Source of the DNA: Candidatus Nitrospira kreftii
Lineage (GTDB): Bacteria > Nitrospirota > Nitrospiria > Nitrospirales > Nitrospiraceae
DNA length: 64,000 nucleotides
Direction of reading: 5' to 3'
Assembly (NCBI GenBank): GCA_014058405.1
Contig: CP047423.1
Location: forward strand, 620,001 to 684,000
Numbering within the stretch: position 1 is the stretch's first letter; each line of letters opens with the position of its first letter. The notes beneath the pieces were generated by a model. The model made no database searches and was not told where the DNA came from. It saw nothing but the letters and a program-made list of their open reading frames with translations. The position numbers were made by a program, and so were the translations under genes. Positions 32,311-40,740 of the stretch are shown piece after piece.

Positions 32311-33336
32311 TTAACGCTTCTTCGCGCGTGGTACAGGGCGCTTAGTTGCGGCGTTGGTTTGAAAAATTTCTTCCACGACCTTACTGTCCCATTCTGTGTG
32401 AGTCTCGAGCCTGAGAATTCGCATCACCGTGGCTCCAGTGTCGATAATGGACACCGGTCCATGGATAGTTTGGCCGCGCTTGATTCCGGCGCCTGAGACG
32501 ATCCAAGGAACGACCGGTGCGTCGACCATTGGGGTCTCAGCGCCGGGGTCGATTCCCTTCCCGCTGAGAGCCGTGATGAGGACAGTGGTGCGGTCTACGA
32601 GCTTGTGGTACTTGAATAGATCGAGAACGGACTGCATCGAGGCGTCGACGGTTTGTAGGGCCTCTCGATACTCCTTTGAATTCCATCCGTGCATCACACC
32701 GGCTCTACCTGCTTCTGGAAGGTGAACCACCAACAAATGGGGCAATGAGAGCACCGCGTGGCCGTAGCCATGCCCACTGGTGGCCTTCTGGAAATACTGC
32801 TGGATGTAGGCGACGAGTTTTTGAGGGCCGCACTCGGGCCGTAACGCTCCGCAGAGTTGATAGTCGGTATAGGGAGTGGGCTTAGCCAGCTGATAGAGGG
32901 ACTCTTCCATGAAAAAGATGGCACTATCACGGCCTCCGCTCAAATCCAGATAATCGAAGAGACTGGGTGGGCGCGGGTAGCCTCGGCTGAATTCAAATGT
33001 GTTCCAGGTGATCCCGTGTTTCTCTACCGGCATTCCGGTAATCAGTGAGGCCATTGTGGGCAGTCGCAGGGCTGGTTCGACCCCTTCTGCGGTCCAGGTG
33101 ACCGACCCGTCCTTGATCAGGTTTTTCAGGACCGGCATCGCAGCGACTTTGAGCGAATCGTAGCTAAATCCCTCCAGAACGAAAAGGATGACATGTTCTG
33201 CCTGAGAGACAGAAGGAGAAGCTTCCTTGCCGGCTGAGGTGGCCGCCGCATTGAGGCGGGCTGGGATCCCGATTTCAAGCAAGAGGGCCAGTAATCCAAG
33301 AATGATCAACGAAAAACACCGAGAAGGACGTATCAT
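32311..33336 (-). CDS. Exported alkaline-phosphatase-fold protein, probably catalytically altered
   Basis: 341 aa with a signal peptide (hydrophobic LIILGLLALLLEIG). The fold matches nucleotide pyrophosphatase/phosphodiesterases: HVILFVLEGFSYDSL, the nucleophile region LRLPTMASLITGMPVEKHGI with a threonine in place, and a C-terminal VVPWIVSGAGIKRG and SIIDTGATVMRIL. The metal-binding SDHG motif is replaced by SGKG, and the first Asp-Gly is Glu-Gly. Loss of these ligands argues against normal two-metal hydrolysis, so it may bind rather than cleave. First gene of the HEAT operon. Confidence 0.8.
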   Translation of the reverse strand: MIRPSRCFSLIILGLLALLLEIGIPARLNAAATSAGKEASPSVSQAEHVILFVLEGFSYDSLKVAAMPVLKNLIKDGSVTWTAEGVEPALRLPTMASLITGMPVEKHGITWNTFEFSRGYPRPPSLFDYLDLSGGRDSAIFFMEESLYQLAKPTPYTDYQLCGALRPECGPQKLVAYIQQYFQKATSGHGYGHAVLSLPHLLVVHLPEAGRAGVMHGWNSKEYREALQTVDASMQSVLDLFKYHKLVDRTTVLITALSGKGIDPGAETPMVDAPVVPWIVSGAGIKRGQTIHGPVSIIDTGATVMRILRLETHTEWDSKVVEEIFQTNAATKRPVPRAKKR

Positions 33337-33530
33337 AACAAAGAATAATCCTCATGTTTCTAGGTAACTGAATTGGTACCCTAACATGCAAATTTTCAGG
33401 AAGGCAAGGTGGGGCAGCGCTTTAGCCGAACGCTGGCCAGACTACGTCCCTGGTGTTAAGCTGAACATGATGGTTCCCGCTCCCGCTTGTGACTGAGTTC
33501 TTCTTATATTAAAAGAACTAAAGGTAGGTG

Positions 33531-34439
33531 ATGTTCGGTCGAATATATCAACCGCTTCTCCTTCCCTACCACCTGCCGAGGAATTTTTTTCACTCTCTTG
33601 CTTGTTGCCTCACGCTCGTGGCGATGTCTTCAGCCGTCACCCCGGCGCTGGCGGACATCCGGGTCGTCAATGCACAAGGTGAATATCGAATGGGTGACCG
33701 TGATACCCGTGAAGATGCGATTAGGCTCGCGACCGAAGCAGCCAAGCGGAACGCGCTTGAGCAAGTCGCCACATACCTTGAAAGCGTCACCGTCGTCAGT
33801 GATATGGATCTGACGAAAGATGAAATCCGTACCTATACGGCAGGATTGGTGATCGTGCTCAACCAGCAGACCTCCACAACCCTTGATGGCGATGTCGTGG
33901 TGATAAAAGCGGATCTGCTGGCGCAGATGGACACGGACGAAGTGGCGCAGGCGATCACGGCACTTCGTGAGAACGAAGATGCCCGTGCCCAGTTGGTTGC
34001 CATGAAGCAGGAGAATGAACAGCTTCAAGAAGAGCTGAACGCCGTCAATCAAACATTAGGCAGCGCATCGACACCGGATCAAGTGCAGCAGGCTGCGCAA
34101 AAGCGGAAGGAAATCCTCAATCGTGTACAATCGAATGCCATGGTGTCGCAAGCCTGGACAAATTGGATCCTGGTCTCGCCGGGGGGCATTCCTCAAGGTC
34201 TGTTGAATAGTGCCAGCGGCCTCTCTCCAGCCAACCCACACGTCGCTATTGCGCAACAGATCATCACCAGCAGGCAACCCCAGGGTCCACCTCAACCACC
34301 GAGGCCTGGGAGTAGGCCTGGTCGGATGCCGAGCCATGAGCTGGTTCCGCCTCCTGGTGTGTCGGGTGCGCCTCGTCCATTCAATGGAATCATTCATGGT
34401 AGTCCTGGGTCACAACAGCCACGCTCTCAGTACAGGTGA
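33531..34439 (+). CDS. Exported LPP20-like protein with coiled coil
   Basis: 302 aa. A signal peptide ends near TPALAD. Residues about 45-130 (AQGEYRMGDRDTREDA, then a helix AIRLATEAAKRNALEQVATYL) resemble the LPP20/FlgT-N fold of envelope proteins. A coiled coil follows (QLVAMKQENEQLQEELNAV), then a Pro/Gly-rich tail rich in PP and RPG. AAGGTAGG precedes the ATG at 33531. The next gene encodes another protein of similar type. Role unknown, probably envelope-associated. Confidence 0.7.
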   Translation: MFGRIYQPLLLPYHLPRNFFHSLACCLTLVAMSSAVTPALADIRVVNAQGEYRMGDRDTREDAIRLATEAAKRNALEQVATYLESVTVVSDMDLTKDEIRTYTAGLVIVLNQQTSTTLDGDVVVIKADLLAQMDTDEVAQAITALRENEDARAQLVAMKQENEQLQEELNAVNQTLGSASTPDQVQQAAQKRKEILNRVQSNAMVSQAWTNWILVSPGGIPQGLLNSASGLSPANPHVAIAQQIITSRQPQGPPQPPRPGSRPGRMPSHELVPPPGVSGAPRPFNGIIHGSPGSQQPRSQYR

Positions 34440-34490
34440 GGATCGGCCTTGGGGATATCGCGGAAGTCGTTGAGTTCGCGGAGAAACGCA

Positions 34491-34946
34491 TTGGTGAATA
34501 AAGTTGGAACTATCGCCGTTCTTGGTGCTCTCTGGATCGTCGGAGGAATGGTTTTTGGGGCACAGGCAGGTGAAGTCGATTACAGTACGTATTCCGCCGA
34601 TCAATACTGGGTTGGGAAGGGACAGGGCGATCTTGCCAAAGGCAAGGTGGTGTGCCAGCGTGTGTCGGAGCTTTCAGCCAGGACCGATTTAGCCAAGCAG
34701 ATTCGTGTATTGGTCAAGGAACATATGGTCGACCGGGTCCGTGAACGATCGGGGCGCGAAAGCGAGCAGGATATCGAGTTGACTCGCGAGGAAATTGTTC
34801 AGGAATACTTGCAAGACGTGAAGATCGTCGACCGCCGAATCGATGAGGAAAATAAGATTTGTACGGCGACCGCTATCATGCCGAGGAGCCGCGTTCAATT
34901 GCAACCAGTCACGGATCAAGAATCCGGCCAGATTCGCCTTCCATAG
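34491..34946 (+). CDS. Exported LPP20-like protein, small
   Basis: About 150 aa with a signal peptide (IAVLGALWIVGGMVFGAQAG) and a domain rich in charged helices (KEHMVDRVRERSGRESEQDI) resembling the second half of LPP20/FlgT-N-like domains: YWVGKGQGD is the typical entry strand. Start uncertain: TTG 34491 and GTG 34494 are possible, with GGAG at about 7-10 bases upstream. It follows the related protein by 51 bases and is probably cotranscribed with it. Confidence 0.62.
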   Translation: MVNKVGTIAVLGALWIVGGMVFGAQAGEVDYSTYSADQYWVGKGQGDLAKGKVVCQRVSELSARTDLAKQIRVLVKEHMVDRVRERSGRESEQDIELTREEIVQEYLQDVKIVDRRIDEENKICTATAIMPRSRVQLQPVTDQESGQIRLP

Positions 34947-35000
34947 TCCTCTCAGTGGTGTTGTTGCAGCCTCGCACCGATATCGGATATGTAATCCCCT

Positions 35001-36269
35001 ATGCCGGTGGAGAATAATTTTCAGCATGATGAGTTGTCGCGGAAGAGTCCCGGCGAGCGACTGCGTATTGCCGATTTGACGGACGTCGTCCCTCCAGAGT
35101 CGCCGGAATGGAGCGAGGCTATGGTCCAGTATGGGACGAGTCTATCTCGTGCTGGGGTGGCAAGCATCGTTTTTCTTCATGGTTCACTCCATGGCACCGA
35201 TGTGTTTGGCATGCAGCGGCTGGACGAGGTGGGGGGCCTCAAACGGGGCTATTCACGAGGTGTATCGGGGGTCGATGCCTTGCTCGCGGCGATGAGGGAG
35301 GAAAGCAACGGGATTCCGTTGCTCCCGGGCGGGCTCAAGCCGCCACTCTCGAATGATGACGCGACTAAGTACCTTCTCGATGAACAGGTCGGCGATGCAG
35401 GCAACTTCACCGAGGCCTACATTCAATCGTTCAAGCAAGCCATCAACAAGAGTCTGGATCAACCCATCTCCTGCCTTAGGCTACTCTGGTCATGCGAACA
35501 CCACCATCTGGGGCGGGCGCTTGCCGCCGTTCGGTTGCTCAATGAGCTGTACAAGCTTTGCAGACACCAGAACCTGGGGAAGGGACACCGCATTCTTGTC
35601 CAAGCGCATGGACAAGCCGGACTGGTTCTGGCGCTTGTGTCGAATCTCCTTTGTCCAAGCCCGATCACGGGACGACCCAAACTACTCAGTATCCTGCACG
35701 GCTATGCAGAACAGGCCGATCACCCGGAACTTGCCGCTACCGTGAAACACGTTGAATCCTTGTTGACGACCGCATCAATTCTTGGTGGCGTGGGGCTCGA
35801 CATTGCGACATTTGGCACACCGGTTCGCTACGGATGGGATCCTTCCGGAATTGGAAATCTGCTCCATCTCGTGAATCACCGGAACTTGCGGACGGATGGC
35901 AAAAACTGGCTGGCGAAAATGGAACTGCCTCAGATTACGATGGAGATGCCGCTCGCTTGGGGCGGAGACTATGTTCAAGAACTAGCGGTGGCAGGCACTG
36001 ATGCCGTCCCTCGGACGGAATCAGCCCAAGCGGCGAACAAAAGAGTGTGGGAAATGGTCGAGTCTTACGATGGATTCGAGCGGTGGCTGGAATGTGCCAG
36101 GCGCGCCGTGCGTTTCCCTGGTGAAGGGCGCTGTCTCCTCGTCGACTATAAGGACAGTACCGGATCAACGAATCCTCGTGACCATTACTATGGCCATGCC
36201 GTCTATTCGCGACGGCATGCCTTGTTGTTCAACACGAGGCAGATCGTTCGCGCCTTCTATGAATCTTAG
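35001..36269 (+). CDS. Alpha/beta-hydrolase-like protein lacking the nucleophile serine
   Basis: 422 aa, no signal peptide. VASIVFLHGSLHGTDVFGM matches the oxyanion-hole strand of alpha/beta-hydrolases. ILVQAHGQAGLVLALV sits where the nucleophile elbow G-x-S-x-G would be, but has Gln instead of Ser. LDIATFGTPVRYGW resembles the strand carrying the acid, and DHYYGHAVYSRR could provide the histidine. It may be a non-catalytic relative or use another mechanism. Its stop overlaps that of lon on the other strand by 4 bases. Family otherwise not recognised. Confidence 0.65.
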   Translation: MPVENNFQHDELSRKSPGERLRIADLTDVVPPESPEWSEAMVQYGTSLSRAGVASIVFLHGSLHGTDVFGMQRLDEVGGLKRGYSRGVSGVDALLAAMREESNGIPLLPGGLKPPLSNDDATKYLLDEQVGDAGNFTEAYIQSFKQAINKSLDQPISCLRLLWSCEHHHLGRALAAVRLLNELYKLCRHQNLGKGHRILVQAHGQAGLVLALVSNLLCPSPITGRPKLLSILHGYAEQADHPELAATVKHVESLLTTASILGGVGLDIATFGTPVRYGWDPSGIGNLLHLVNHRNLRTDGKNWLAKMELPQITMEMPLAWGGDYVQELAVAGTDAVPRTESAQAANKRVWEMVESYDGFERWLECARRAVRFPGEGRCLLVDYKDSTGSTNPRDHYYGHAVYSRRHALLFNTRQIVRAFYES

Positions 36270-38674
36270 GCATCATCCTTGTCGGTGCTGGAAGCCGTTA
36301 CAAGTTCACTGCCGCTACGAGATGACGCGTCGTGAGAGTCCGGATTGAAAGCCGCCGGCAATACCTCTTCGACCCGTTCAGCTAAGATGAAGGTCAACTC
36401 GTCTCGCACCTCCTGCGGGACATCCTTGAGATCCTTCTCGTTGGCTTTCGGCAGGATGATCCGCTTGATTCCCGCGCGATGGGCCGCCAGTACTTTTTCT
36501 TTAATGCCGCCCACCGGCAACACGAGCCCGCTTAGGCTGATTTCACCCGTCATGGCTGTGTCGCTCCGTACGGCCTTCCCCTCATAGGCAGAGGCCAGAG
36601 CGGTGGCCATCGTGATTCCAGCCGATGGACCATCTTTCGGAATGGCTCCGGAGGGTACATGGATATGGACTCCATTCCGTTTAAAACGCGAAATGTCCAA
36701 ACCCATGCTCTCGGCATGCGACCAGAGATAGCTCCTGGCCGCTCGCGCGGACTCCTGCATGACATCGCCCAGCTGTCCCGTCAGGGTGAGCTCATGGCTA
36801 CCGGGAAGTAGAGTGGTTTCAATATAGAGCACATCTCCCCCGGTCGGGGTCCAAGCAAGACCGGTGGCGACGCCGGGCGGGAGAGTCTTCCGGGCCTCCT
36901 CCGGCATAAACCGTTCAGAGCCCAACCATTCCCCGAGTATATCGGCTTGAATGGTAACGGGCTGTCGTGCTTGGTCTTCCGGGAGGTCGGCGAACGTCAA
37001 GGCTACTTTTCTAGTCAACCGACCCAGCATTTGTTCGAGTTGTCGCACACCGGCTTCACGGGTATAGCGCGAGATGACGAGATTCAGCACCTCGTCCGTG
37101 AGGACGACTTCGCTATCCACGATGCCAGCCTCTTTGAGCCGCCTCGGCCACAGGTAGCGACGGGCAATTTCGGCCTTTTCTCGCTCGCTGTAACCTTGAA
37201 GGCGGATGACCTCCATCCGATCCAGCAACGGTTGGCTGATGGTGTCGAGGGTATTGGCCGTGGTGATGAAGAAGACCTTCGATAGATCGAACGGCAGATC
37301 CAGATAATGGTCACGGAATGTGTGATTCTGTGCTGGATCAAGAATCTCTAACAGCGCCGCTGCCGGATCTCCCCGGAAATCGCGTCCCATCTTGTCGACT
37401 TCGTCGAGCATCAAGACCGGGTTATTCAACCCGGCACGGCGGATTGCCTGGATGATGCGGCCTGGCAACGAACCAACATAGGTGCGGCGATGGCCGCGCA
37501 GCTCGGCTTCATCATGGACCCCGCCGAGGCTGAATCGTTCGAAGGTCCGACCCATCGCCCTCGCGATCGACTGCCCCAGGCTAGTCTTGCCGACGCCGGG
37601 AGGACCGACAAGACAAAGAATCGGGGCCTTGGCTTTCGGGTTCAGCTTCAAGACTGCCAAGTGTTCGACGATCCGTTCTTTCACCTCTTTGATGCCGTAA
37701 TGATCCTCCTCAAGTACCTGCCGTACGGTGGAGAGATCGAGATGTTCTTCCGACGCTTTCTTCCAAGGAAGTTCGAGGACCAGCTCCAGGTATGTCCGAA
37801 GAACTTGATGGTCCGGCGATGTCGGCGGCACCTTGCCTAACCTGGTTACTTCGCGCTCCACTTCCTTGCGAATATGATCAGGCAAGTCTGCCTCGTTGAT
37901 TTGCTTCTTCAGGCGAGACACTTCGTTCTCGTCGTCCTCGCCTTCGCCCAACTCTTGCTGGATGGTTTTCAGCTGTTCGCGCAGAATGTACTCTCGTTGG
38001 CTCTTGCCGATCTTCGTCTGCGCGTCTTTCGCGATCTTTTCTCGCAGTTGAAGTATTTGGAGTTCTTTCGAAAGCGCAGCGTAGAGACTGCGCAACAGCT
38101 CGAGGGTTGAAGTGCATTCAAGCAGGCGCTGTTCCTCCACGACGTTGAAGTTGACCAAGGAGGCAATGCGATAGGCCAGCGAGAGAGAGTCATCCTCGTT
38201 GCTCAGCACTGCGCTGACTTCCTGGACACCCGGTGCTTCAATGAGTCGGGGAAGGTCGGACAGGAGTTCCTGGATGGCCCGATGCAGTGCCTGGACTTCA
38301 GGTCCGCTGTCGGAAGGACGCTCCAACGTCCGAACTCGAATCGTGGCATAGGGAGAGGACTGTTCTTCTTTTAAAAGCACGACTCGATCCAACCCTTGGA
38401 CGAGGGCGTGAATGGTTCCCTCCGACGATTGGCCCAGTTGTTTGACGGTCGCCTTCGTGCCGATGGGATAAAGATCCGTCAATCCTGGTTCCTCAGTCTG
38501 AGGATCTCGTTGAGCCACGACCACGATCATCTTTTCTTCGGTCTTCATGGCCGCGTTGACGGCCGCAATGGACCGTTCTCGCCCGATCGTCAAGGGCATC
38601 ATCACTCCAGGAAACAGGACCGTCCGTTTGACGGGAAGTATCGGCAACGTCGATAAGACATTATTATTTTCCAT
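36266..38674 (-). CDS. lon: ATP-dependent protease Lon
   Basis: AAA+ serine protease (802 aa) degrading misfolded and regulatory proteins in the cytoplasm. N-terminal LAN domain (LPVKRTVLFPGVMMPL), central coiled region, Walker A GPPGVGKTSLGQS, Walker B LMLDEVDKMG, and the C-terminal Ser-Lys protease domain with IPKDGPSAGITMATAL (catalytic Ser) and GGIKEKVLAAHRAG (catalytic Lys). ATG 38674 is chosen, with AGGAG about 10 bases upstream; a TTG at 38683 lies too close to the ribosome-binding site. No clear HrcA or sigma32-type site was noticed. Confidence 0.96.
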   Translation of the reverse strand: MENNNVLSTLPILPVKRTVLFPGVMMPLTIGRERSIAAVNAAMKTEEKMIVVVAQRDPQTEEPGLTDLYPIGTKATVKQLGQSSEGTIHALVQGLDRVVLLKEEQSSPYATIRVRTLERPSDSGPEVQALHRAIQELLSDLPRLIEAPGVQEVSAVLSNEDDSLSLAYRIASLVNFNVVEEQRLLECTSTLELLRSLYAALSKELQILQLREKIAKDAQTKIGKSQREYILREQLKTIQQELGEGEDDENEVSRLKKQINEADLPDHIRKEVEREVTRLGKVPPTSPDHQVLRTYLELVLELPWKKASEEHLDLSTVRQVLEEDHYGIKEVKERIVEHLAVLKLNPKAKAPILCLVGPPGVGKTSLGQSIARAMGRTFERFSLGGVHDEAELRGHRRTYVGSLPGRIIQAIRRAGLNNPVLMLDEVDKMGRDFRGDPAAALLEILDPAQNHTFRDHYLDLPFDLSKVFFITTANTLDTISQPLLDRMEVIRLQGYSEREKAEIARRYLWPRRLKEAGIVDSEVVLTDEVLNLVISRYTREAGVRQLEQMLGRLTRKVALTFADLPEDQARQPVTIQADILGEWLGSERFMPEEARKTLPPGVATGLAWTPTGGDVLYIETTLLPGSHELTLTGQLGDVMQESARAARSYLWSHAESMGLDISRFKRNGVHIHVPSGAIPKDGPSAGITMATALASAYEGKAVRSDTAMTGEISLSGLVLPVGGIKEKVLAAHRAGIKRIILPKANEKDLKDVPQEVRDELTFILAERVEEVLPAAFNPDSHDASSRSGSELVTASSTDKDDA

Positions 38675-39215
38675 CGCGACCAATCTCCTTGCCTTGCTCG
38701 GAGTTCAAATCATTATACCAACTTGATAGGTTCCTCTGCACGGAAGTCAAGGGGAAGGGTAGGGGAGCGGCGGTATCGGGCATTGTGAGCTCGAGGGGGT
38801 CTGACTGAAGAGAATCGAAGCAACTCGGTTACGTGGTCGCCGGGGGAAGGATACCCTGCTGCTGCGAAACCATGCCGATGGAGTAGGGGGGCTTGAGTTA
38901 CGCCGGCAGATCTCTACGAGATATTCTTTTCATGAGGGTCTTGTTCAAGCGATCAGTACAGTCCCGAACGTAGCGGGTGGAGTCGATGGACGTTGGGGTC
39001 TCCAACTGATTGTCCATGATCGGATCAGTAATTGACGGAATTCCCGTGTCCTAGTTCCATACGGCGACTTCGCAAACGATAGGTCCTGGAGTTGGCGAAT
39101 TGAGTGCCGGAAGCGTAAGCTCTTTCTGCATCGCCAGGCTCTCCGGATGTAGAGCAACGGGTTGACGGAATCCACTTCTGGTTTCGACGTCGCGCTGTAT
39201 CTTGGATCGACAACC
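38675..39215. other. Intergenic region upstream of lon
   Basis: About 540 bases with no assigned gene. A plus-strand open frame of 76 codons (38805-39035) has no ATG, GTG or TTG start; it reads protein-like (for example LLLRNHADGVGGLELRRQ) and may be debris of a lost gene or chance. Nothing else recognised. Confidence 0.35.
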
Positions 39216-39671
39216 ATGCACATGCTTGAACTGAAAATTCCGCCAGCCGTCACCGGCGCGGTGACCGCGATGGGCATGTGGCTCGTCTCCCGTGCCTTGC
39301 CTACATTCTCGTTTGCGCCCCTGCGAGTCGTGGCCGTGGGAATGGGACTTACCGGTGTGGTAATCACGGGATTGGCGATGCTGTCGTTCTGGAGAGCGCA
39401 CACCACTGCGAACCCCATGAAGCCATCTTCCGCATCGTTCTTGGTGACGTCGGGAATCTATGGTTTTACGCGCAACCCGATGTATCTCGGCCTGTTGTTC
39501 GTCATGGCCGGTTGGGCGCTGTATTTGGGAAACGCCCTGGCCTTTCTCTTTCTTCCTGCCTTTGTCCTCTACATGAATCGCTTCCAAATCGAACCAGAAG
39601 AACGAGCGCTGACTGCTCTGTTTGGGCAGGAATTCCTCGCGTACACATCTCGGGTGCGTCGGTGGATATGA
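39216..39671 (+). CDS. Isoprenylcysteine methyltransferase-like membrane protein
   Basis: About 151 aa with four hydrophobic segments and the ICMT/PEMT C-terminal signature: SGIYGFTRNPMYLGLLFVM (the R-N-P-x-Y-L-G motif that binds SAM) and EERALTALFGQEFLAYTSRVRRW. Members methylate isoprenyl cysteines, phospholipids or small molecules; the substrate is unknown. ATG 39216 is chosen over 39162 because the sequence before it is not membrane-like; no good ribosome-binding site was seen. Confidence 0.8.
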   Translation: MHMLELKIPPAVTGAVTAMGMWLVSRALPTFSFAPLRVVAVGMGLTGVVITGLAMLSFWRAHTTANPMKPSSASFLVTSGIYGFTRNPMYLGLLFVMAGWALYLGNALAFLFLPAFVLYMNRFQIEPEERALTALFGQEFLAYTSRVRRWI

Positions 39672-39855
39672 GTTAGAGTGGCTGGCGGGTGGGGGGACGG
39701 ATGCTCCCTTTACTTCGCTTGTCGAGCTCTTCTCGGACTGGCGCCCGTGCTGGCCCAACTATGTCTGTGGAGGGAGCACCGCCCTTCACCTCAGAATGCG
39801 CTCAGTCTTGTGTGCGCACTCTGGGAACACAGGGTCAGTTGGGTGTCGGTCTCTT

Positions 39856-40590
39856 TCAATCTTCGGGTGAGCCTATGTCGTCGTAATACTTCTCGCGATA
39901 GATGGGGCATAGGCCTTTTTTCTGTAGCAGATGCATGCTGTCCGTAATCATGGCACTGTTCCCGCAGAGATAGACGGCGAGATTTTTGACCGAGGCGATC
40001 CGCTCCTCGATCAGCCGTAACACACGACCGGATTCGCCGGTCCAGCCTGGTTCCGGGCGTGAGAGTGTGGTGATAGCCGTGAAGGTCGGGGTCTGCTCGA
40101 TCAAACCCGCCAGTTCTCTCTGATAATAGAGATCTTGCTGGCTCCGCAGTCCCCAAAACAAGGTCGCCGGTGTTGGATTCGGACGTTCCACGTTTGCTAG
40201 TAACATTGATCGGATCGGCGCGATACCTGTGCCGCTTGCGATGAAGAGCAATTCGCGTCCAGGGTCCTCTCGCAGATAGAAGTGCCCCGTCGGCCCTTTG
40301 AACTGTGTCTTTTCTCCTGCCTTGAGGTGGAAAAGTAAACTCGATCCCGGCCCACCCGGCACCTGGTTGAACAACAGGGTAATGAGGTCCGATCGGCTTG
40401 GTTGAGAGGCGATGGAATAGGCCCGTGTCACGAGATGGCCAGTCCGCGGGTGAGGCATCTCGAATGAAATGAACTGGCCGGGTTTGAAGGTGATGGTTCT
40501 CGGCTCGATCAATCGCAGATCAAGCTGCCGTACGTCGTGCGTGAGATTCTTGATCAACTCGACCTGTGCCGTATATGTCTCGATGGGCAT
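39856..40590 (-). CDS. FAD/NAD(P)H oxidoreductase (ferredoxin-NADP reductase type)
   Basis: 244 aa. N-terminal FAD-binding barrel with RAYSIASQPS (the RxYS flavin motif), and C-terminal NAD(P) domain with LLFIASGTGIAPIRSML and the CGN motif (VYLCGNSAMI). No 2Fe-2S domain is present, so it is a plain flavin reductase able to transfer electrons between NAD(P)H and a partner such as ferredoxin. Physiological partner unknown. It stands alone between oppositely oriented genes. Confidence 0.88.
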   Translation of the reverse strand: MPIETYTAQVELIKNLTHDVRQLDLRLIEPRTITFKPGQFISFEMPHPRTGHLVTRAYSIASQPSRSDLITLLFNQVPGGPGSSLLFHLKAGEKTQFKGPTGHFYLREDPGRELLFIASGTGIAPIRSMLLANVERPNPTPATLFWGLRSQQDLYYQRELAGLIEQTPTFTAITTLSRPEPGWTGESGRVLRLIEERIASVKNLAVYLCGNSAMITDSMHLLQKKGLCPIYREKYYDDIGSPED

Positions 40591-40740
40591 GATGGGAGGA
40601 TTTTAACAGGATGCCCAAGAGCTCTACCAGACAGAACGGGGGGAACGTAGGTGTTACTCGGTGCTTTCTTGTACGAGCACAGGCGATTACCGAGCCACCT
40701 CAGGCTGACGTGATATCCAAACCCAAGGCACATGGAGGAG

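Noticed and set aside
38945-39758. Long minus-strand open frames opposite the ICMT-like gene
   Set aside because: Shadows of the conserved plus-strand methyltransferase gene in GC-rich DNA.
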